A stretch of 64,000 nucleotides of DNA from Paenibacillus yonginensis (lineage in GTDB: Bacteria; Bacillota; Bacilli; Paenibacillales; Paenibacillaceae). Shown one piece after another: positions 60,040-64,000 of the stretch; within the stretch, counting starts at the first letter, position 1; each line of letters opens with the position of its first letter. The stretch is taken from positions 1,927,501 to 1,991,500 of the forward strand of contig NZ_CP014167.1 of assembly GCF_001685395.1 (NCBI RefSeq). The letters run 5' to 3'. The notes below the pieces were generated by a model. That model was not told where the DNA came from. It ran no database searches and saw only the letters and a list, made by a program, of their open reading frames with translations. The position numbers were made by a program, and so were the translations under genes.

Positions 60040-61053
60040 TTATACCTTCTGCTCCAGCAGATGGTTAAGCATGTCTTCGAGCGGAACAGTCGCCAAGGCG
60101 ATCGCCGTATCGGTAACCCCGTAATAAATGTGCAGAATGCCTTCATCCAATACGCAGCCAGTCGGGAAAATGACATTGGGAATCTGGTAGCCGAATTTCT
60201 CGTAATAGGTTTCCGGCTCCATAATAAAGTTGGAAGTTCTGGCCAGCACTTTATTCGGGTTCTCCAGATCCAGCAGCATCGCCCCTACCCGGTAAACGGT
60301 GTTCTGATCTACGCCGTGATACAGCAGCAGCCAGCCGTGTTCAGTACGGATTGGCGGCGTAGAGCTGCCGATTTTTTTGCCTTCCCATTCATTCTCCGCC
60401 TTCGCCAGCAGGACAGGTGCATTCCAGTTGATCAGATCATCGGAATAAGAAATCCAGATTGCAGCCTGATCGGTTCCAAACATTTCTCCGATATATTCTT
60501 CAGGTCTGCGGAGCAGGACGTATTTGCCGTTGATCTTCTCTGGGAATAACACATTGTTGCGGTCATTGATCTCAAGCGGAGTAGTGGTCGTAACGTATTC
60601 CCAGTCGATCAGATTCCGGGAGGACATCAGAACGGAGCGGGTCAGCCAGTGCCCTTCCTCTTCGCCCCAGCCGTCCGGATAAGTGGGAATCGAACGTTCC
60701 GGAATGCCGGTGCCCGTTGGGTAATAGTTCATGGCGCAAGGACGGACTGCGATGGTCATGTAGAACGTGTCTCCGATTTTGACCATGCGGGGATCTTGTA
60801 CGCTTCCGTACGGAAAACCGAGCATATCCGGTGTTACGACCGGCTGGTCGGTAACATGTTTGAAATGCACGCCGTCTTCGCTTTCCAGCAAACCAAGGAA
60901 GTTTTTGCACGGGGTCAGCGAACCCGCTGTCCGTTCAATCATGTAATATTTGCCGTTATCCTTCACAACGGCCGGGTTAAACACCGTCGCGAGCCGCCAT
61001 TCATATTCGCCGGGGACGACAATCGGGTTTTCAGGATGTCTAGTGATTTTCAT
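60040..61053 (-). CDS. GH130 beta-mannoside phosphorylase family protein
   Basis: A 337-residue five-bladed beta-propeller enzyme of GH130. NPIVVPGEYEWRLATVFNPA opens blade one. GSVQDPRMVKIGDTFYMT carries the putative catalytic Asp (D87), IGSSTPPIRTEHGWLLLYHG provides the phosphate/substrate loop, and FPTGCVLDEGILHIYYGVTD is a late conserved blade. Members cleave beta-1,4- or beta-1,2-mannosidic bonds with phosphate, giving mannose 1-phosphate, in the cytoplasm; a few are hydrolases. The start is the ATG at 61051-61053 behind AAGGAGG. It is transcribed towards the sugar operon but separated by 419 bases and a hairpin, so probably as its own unit. Confidence 0.9.
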   Translation of the reverse strand: MKITRHPENPIVVPGEYEWRLATVFNPAVVKDNGKYYMIERTAGSLTPCKNFLGLLESEDGVHFKHVTDQPVVTPDMLGFPYGSVQDPRMVKIGDTFYMTIAVRPCAMNYYPTGTGIPERSIPTYPDGWGEEEGHWLTRSVLMSSRNLIDWEYVTTTTPLEINDRNNVLFPEKINGKYVLLRRPEEYIGEMFGTDQAAIWISYSDDLINWNAPVLLAKAENEWEGKKIGSSTPPIRTEHGWLLLYHGVDQNTVYRVGAMLLDLENPNKVLARTSNFIMEPETYYEKFGYQIPNVIFPTGCVLDEGILHIYYGVTDTAIALATVPLEDMLNHLLEQKV

Positions 61054-61502
61054 GAATTCCGCCTCCTTGTTCCAGTACATAGAATTAAAGCCATTATAGC
61101 CCCGCCTTCCGGCTGCTCATATCCCAGAAAGTTTCGAAATCATCCGAAATCTAGCGATAAATCCGGAGTATATAACATAACGTTATAATGTTTAAAGGCA
61201 TCTTTTTCTGATTCATGTTCGGGTTAATTCTATAATAAACCGGCCTGGGATTTGAAAATATCCCGTAAAATTGCGATTCTATCCGTTAATTTTATGTATT
61301 TTAATAACCTGCTTTAACAGCTGCTGATGAAAGTTAAACCAAATAAAACCGCCATGAAGGCGGTTGTTTGGCTGTTCTTCTATCGGATCATAGGAATTAT
61401 TTTTAAAATACGAGCTTATTAAACGATATCCGATACTCTATACACGTCTTTCAAGCTTGACCCTACATTCTGAAGTGGTCGCTGTGACGTATTCGATATA
61501 AT
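61054..61502. other. intergenic region upstream of GH130
   Basis: 449 bases. The left part should hold the GH130 promoter (an ATAACGTTAT palindrome lies at 61177-61186); the right part has the hairpin at 61347-61365 behind the truncated Nudix gene. No coding region is recognised. Confidence 0.55.
61347..61365 (-). terminator. small terminator-like hairpin
   Basis: AACCGCC and GGCGGTT pair around five bases; the minus strand continues TTATTTGG. Confidence 0.55.
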
Positions 61503-61742
61503 TTAGTCCAGCACCTGTTCCTTGGGAACCCATTTACTTTCGCTTGTTTCATCTGAAGTAGCTAACTCTCCGCCTACAGCTCGGCACACGAAATCAAACA
61601 TGACCTTAGTAGGAACGTCAGTTACTCCGTCATACCATTTATGTACCGCTGTATTCGAAATTACACTAATTAAATGGCTGACTGTGGCATCTATTCCACT
61701 TTCCTCTTTGATTTCACGAATCACGCCATCAATCAGGTTTTG
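61503..61742 (-). pseudogene. 5'-truncated Nudix hydrolase
   Basis: The recognisable part is LIDGVIREIKEESGID followed by a beta-rich half (TVSHLISVISNTAVHKWYDG, KVMFDFVCRAVGGELATSDE, KWVPKEQVLD). It contains the second half of the Nudix box (REIxEExG) but not the preceding GG-x-x-E-x-G-E part or the N-terminal strands. Upstream the frame runs antiparallel-like into the GNAT gene, whose stop (61733-61735) overlaps the junction. It looks like a deletion that joined a Nudix tail to the end of a GNAT gene. Confidence 0.65.
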
Positions 61743-62266
61743 TAGGCATTGCCCTGTAAAGAAAGCTGATAGCGAATCATCACCGTTTCTTCGTCTCCCG
61801 AACCCTTTAACGTTGTCAGCCTGCCAACTTCCCCGAAACCAATTCTCTTCAGCATGTTTCTTGATCTCAGGTTGGTTTCCTCCGCTTCTGCCAGAAATAG
61901 AGTAAGCCCCAGCCCCCGTGAAGCATAGGCCATCAAGTGCTGGGCTGCCATAGCTCCAAGCCCTTTCCCCCACAAGGAAGAATCGCCAATCGCAACACCC
62001 AGCTCAGCCGAACTCCCCTGAATAAAAGCCAGATCCGCATAGCCGATCAGCTTACCTTCGTATTGAATTCCCATCCGCAAAAAGTCCTCCGCCTGCCCGC
62101 TTACACAGCGGCTCCACCACTCCTTCGTCTCGTCCGGTGTTCTGTTCAACTCCCATCCGTTGGCCGAACAAAACAACTCGTCTTGGCTCCAACTCAAAAC
62201 TGCATCCAGATCGCCCATGGTAATAGGTCTAAGAACGAAATTTTCCGGTTCAGGTTTAGCGTTCAT
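61733..62266 (-). CDS. GNAT family N-acetyltransferase (RimJ/RimL-like)
   Basis: A 177-residue acetyltransferase: NFVLRPITMGDLDAVLSWSQ, IGYADLAFIQGSSAELGVAI, DSSLWGKGLGAMAAQHLM (motif A) and NLRSRNMLKRIGFGEVGRL (motif B). The last residues (LSLQGNAYKT) may be new sequence from the fusion point with the Nudix fragment. GGGAGAG precedes the ATG. Substrate unknown. Confidence 0.87.
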   Translation of the reverse strand: MNAKPEPENFVLRPITMGDLDAVLSWSQDELFCSANGWELNRTPDETKEWWSRCVSGQAEDFLRMGIQYEGKLIGYADLAFIQGSSAELGVAIGDSSLWGKGLGAMAAQHLMAYASRGLGLTLFLAEAEETNLRSRNMLKRIGFGEVGRLTTLKGSGDEETVMIRYQLSLQGNAYKT

Positions 62267-62328
62267 AGGTTGACTCTCCCGTCCGTTAGGAACTTTATCT
62301 CACAAATGTATTTCTCACTGCTCCTGAA

Positions 62329-62889
62329 TTAAAATTGAAATCGTTCCCTAATCATTTCCGCGGTTTCATCCGGCCCAAGCTTCGTATTATTGATTCTCAG
62401 ATAATGATCCCTCGATATTTCTCCCGGCAAAGAGTTCAGTCGATACTTCTCATGTGTTCTGATCAAATTGGCTTCCGATTTCTCTAAATGGCGTTTGGTC
62501 GGCTTATGTTTGAGCCGATTTGGCGTTTGGTTGCGGTGTAACCTTTCTTCGAGATCCGCTTCAAGTTCCACCCAATAAACCGTCCAGCCTCTGGATTCAA
62601 ACAATTTCGTGATTCCTTCGACGTACTCCCCATCCTGCTGCAGGTCAAATGCCCAAACATACGTGAAGATAAAGCCATCCATGCCGCTTTGCGAAACTTC
62701 CTCAAAAATCCCTTGCCTGATCAGACTCACCAACCGATTACCGGAAGGCGTTCCATATTCAAAAAAGGGCGCCACAAATTCAATCGACATATGATTGTGA
62801 AACAGCTTGAAATGAGTTTTGGCTGCCAGACTTTGGCCTACCGTCATTTTCCCCACCGCTTGCGGACCAAAAATAAGTACGAAATGCAT
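62329..62889 (-). CDS. small P-loop kinase-like protein
   Basis: A 186-residue single-domain P-loop protein. FVLIFGPQAVGKMTVGQSLA is the Walker A (GPQAVGKMT), the Walker B-like strand is GFIFTYVWAFD, and a lid-like basic region RLHRNQTPNRLKHKP follows. It resembles shikimate/gluconate-type kinases and phosphotransferases of unknown substrate. GGAGGAGG precedes the ATG. It is separate from the GNAT gene behind it by 62 bases. Confidence 0.8.
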   Translation of the reverse strand: MHFVLIFGPQAVGKMTVGQSLAAKTHFKLFHNHMSIEFVAPFFEYGTPSGNRLVSLIRQGIFEEVSQSGMDGFIFTYVWAFDLQQDGEYVEGITKLFESRGWTVYWVELEADLEERLHRNQTPNRLKHKPTKRHLEKSEANLIRTHEKYRLNSLPGEISRDHYLRINNTKLGPDETAEMIRERFQF

Positions 62890-63422
62890 ACGGTTCCTCC
62901 TCCCTTATAATCGCTTTTCAGCCTCTTGAGCAAAGTCTACCGGCTCGAAAGCAGCCATAACTAAATGGAAAAATTTTAACACCGGCGTCCTTTAACCTGC
63001 TCATGATTCATGAAGATATTGAGGATGATTAACTATTCAAGACGGCTTTCTCATAATCCTGTTTTCATGTTAAGAATTCCCGGAATGCGGCCTTAATCTT
63101 TAGATCCGCATTTCCGCAGGTTAATCCGTCGGGGGATCGACTCAAGCGGTTTGACGGGCTTTGGCTCTAAATCTCTTAATAAATATCTCATGAAAAACGA
63201 CGACCTGCGGCCGGTGGAAATTCCCGGTCAGATCGCCGTGTTTATTTTCTGCTCAGCTTCGGAATGAATAATACGCTGACGCGAAAAACTTTAAGGAATC
63301 CTTAAACCCTTCTTAACCTAAAACTCAATGGCTTTATGTTATGATAATTGGGCCTTTACAGCGGCAGAAGCCGCGTATTGTATTGCTGCAGGATCTTTAA
63401 TTAACGTTTGGAAGGTGTTACG
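62890..63422. other. intergenic region before the VanZ-like gene
   Basis: 533 bases without a recognised gene. It contains a weak inverted repeat AATGCGG/CCGCATT (63084-63090 with 63106-63112) and an AT-rich stretch around 63330-63350 (TTATGATAAT) that could be the -10 region of the VanZ-like gene. Translating it gave no known domain. Confidence 0.5.
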
Positions 63423-64000
63423 ATGTCGTCTTTTCTGTTCCCGATTTCTTATGCATTTTTGACCTTTCCGGTTGCCGCACTGCTGTTCACCCTGCCTTTT
63501 CTTGTGGTCCAATACCGGAAACACGGCTATATTAACAAGATCAGAGCGGTTCTTCTCTATCTGTTTCTGCTTTATCTGATGAACGCGGTTTATTTGGTGG
63601 TCCTTCCTTTCCCGGCTTCCCGGCATAACCTGGCTTTGGCGGGCGGAAGCGTTCAGGCGGTTCCATTTCATTTTATTAAGGACATCATGAAGGAAACCCT
63701 TGTACAACCGGATAAACCTTCGACCTATTGGCATTTGTTCGTAGAGAGGGCTTTTCTGCAGGTCGTTTTTAATGTGGCATTAACCGTTCCTTACGGCATG
63801 ATTTTACGTTATTATTTCCGCACCCGCTGGATTCGCTGCTTCTTACTGTCTTTTCTGCTTTCCCTCTTGTTCGAGGTAACGCAGCTGACGGGCATTTACG
63901 GTTATTACGATCACCCTTACCGGGTGTTTGACGTTGACGACCTGATTACTAATACGCTCGGAGGCGTGGTGGGATTTTTGCTGGCTCACTGGCTGACGCG
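63423..64000 (+). CDS. VanZ-like membrane protein, C-terminal end outside the window
   Basis: The first 192 residues are visible and begin MSSFLFPISYAFLTFPVAAL. Hydrophobic helices alternate with the VanZ signatures: FNVALTVPYGMILRYYF, LFEVTQLTGIYGYYDHPYR, VFDVDDLITNTLGGVVGFLL. VanZ proteins are membrane proteins; the founding member gives low-level teicoplanin resistance, but chromosomal relatives mostly have unknown roles. GGAAGGTG precedes the ATG. The frame is open to the right edge. Confidence 0.9.
   Translation, partial: MSSFLFPISYAFLTFPVAALLFTLPFLVVQYRKHGYINKIRAVLLYLFLLYLMNAVYLVVLPFPASRHNLALAGGSVQAVPFHFIKDIMKETLVQPDKPSTYWHLFVERAFLQVVFNVALTVPYGMILRYYFRTRWIRCFLLSFLLSLLFEVTQLTGIYGYYDHPYRVFDVDDLITNTLGGVVGFLLAHWLT

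Noticed and set aside
61737..61973. N-terminal extension of the Nudix frame
   Set aside because: That part is out of frame with the GNAT gene and has no Nudix-like sequence; it is a shadow of the GNAT coding region.
1..64000. tRNA, rRNA, CRISPR or prophage regions
   Set aside because: None was recognised. The only mobile element with support is the group IIC intron; no IS ends or transposase genes were found.

Overview
The window looks like a chromosomal segment of an endospore-forming Paenibacillus-type bacterium (Bacillota). The reasons are a complete GerA/GerB/GerC germination tricistron, two sugar-uptake loci each built as a YesMN-like histidine kinase/AraC response regulator next to an ATPase-less CUT1 ABC transporter, strong AGGAGG ribosome-binding sites, and frequent TTG/GTG starts. 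Most genes lie on the minus strand. The organism name is an inference; no rRNA or other marker gene is present.

Layout. 1-2.85 kb: the start of an ABC-F ATPase, then a divergent TetR/DHA2-efflux pair with a visible promoter and palindromic operator. 2.87-6 kb: assimilatory nitrite reductase nirB-nirD followed by a HesB-like Fe-S gene. 6.1-8.0 kb: a complete-looking group IIC intron sitting directly behind the terminator of a TetM-like translation GTPase (8.1-10.1 kb). 10.2-22.7 kb: a nine-gene minus-strand block, kinase - regulator - binding protein - two permeases - 1040-aa glycoside hydrolase - D-threonine-aldolase/D-serine-dehydratase-like PLP enzyme - M20 deacylase - RidA. This is the most unusual assembly in the window. 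23-31 kb: accessory genes, namely an SDR/TetR pair with a double operator, MOSC protein, branched-chain aminotransferase, lipase, glycine-oxidase-like flavoprotein, a decayed AraC gene and a Rob-like regulator. 31-39.3 kb: MFS pump, AraC, M29 aminopeptidase, beta-lactamase-fold hydrolase, secreted phosphoesterase, three small CBO0543-like membrane proteins, thioredoxin and an OhrR-like regulator. 39.5-43 kb: the ger operon. 43-50.5 kb: GNATs, an ADP-ribosylglycohydrolase/nucleotidyltransferase/PH-like mini-operon, a Dabb protein, and an SDR controlled by a WYL regulator through a shared operator. 50.7-61 kb: a second sugar locus (binding protein, two permeases, kinase, regulator, GH3) with a separate GH130 phosphorylase gene upstream, suggesting beta-mannoside use. 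61.5-64 kb: a truncated Nudix gene, GNAT, small P-loop kinase and the start of a VanZ-like gene that runs off the end.

How the genes may work together. Each sugar locus seems to couple sensing (membrane kinase plus AraC-type regulator) to import of a glycan and to cytoplasmic breakdown. Neither encodes its own transport ATPase, so both probably borrow a shared MsmX-like ATPase encoded elsewhere. In the first locus the downstream PLP enzyme, deacylase and RidA suggest that the imported substrate carries or yields an N-acylated, possibly D-configured amino acid. Several regulator/target pairs come with readable operators: a 15-bp palindrome for the efflux pump, TYAAC-N4-GTTGA twice for the SDR/TetR pair, and TGACA-N6-TGTCM at both the WYL gene and the SDR gene.
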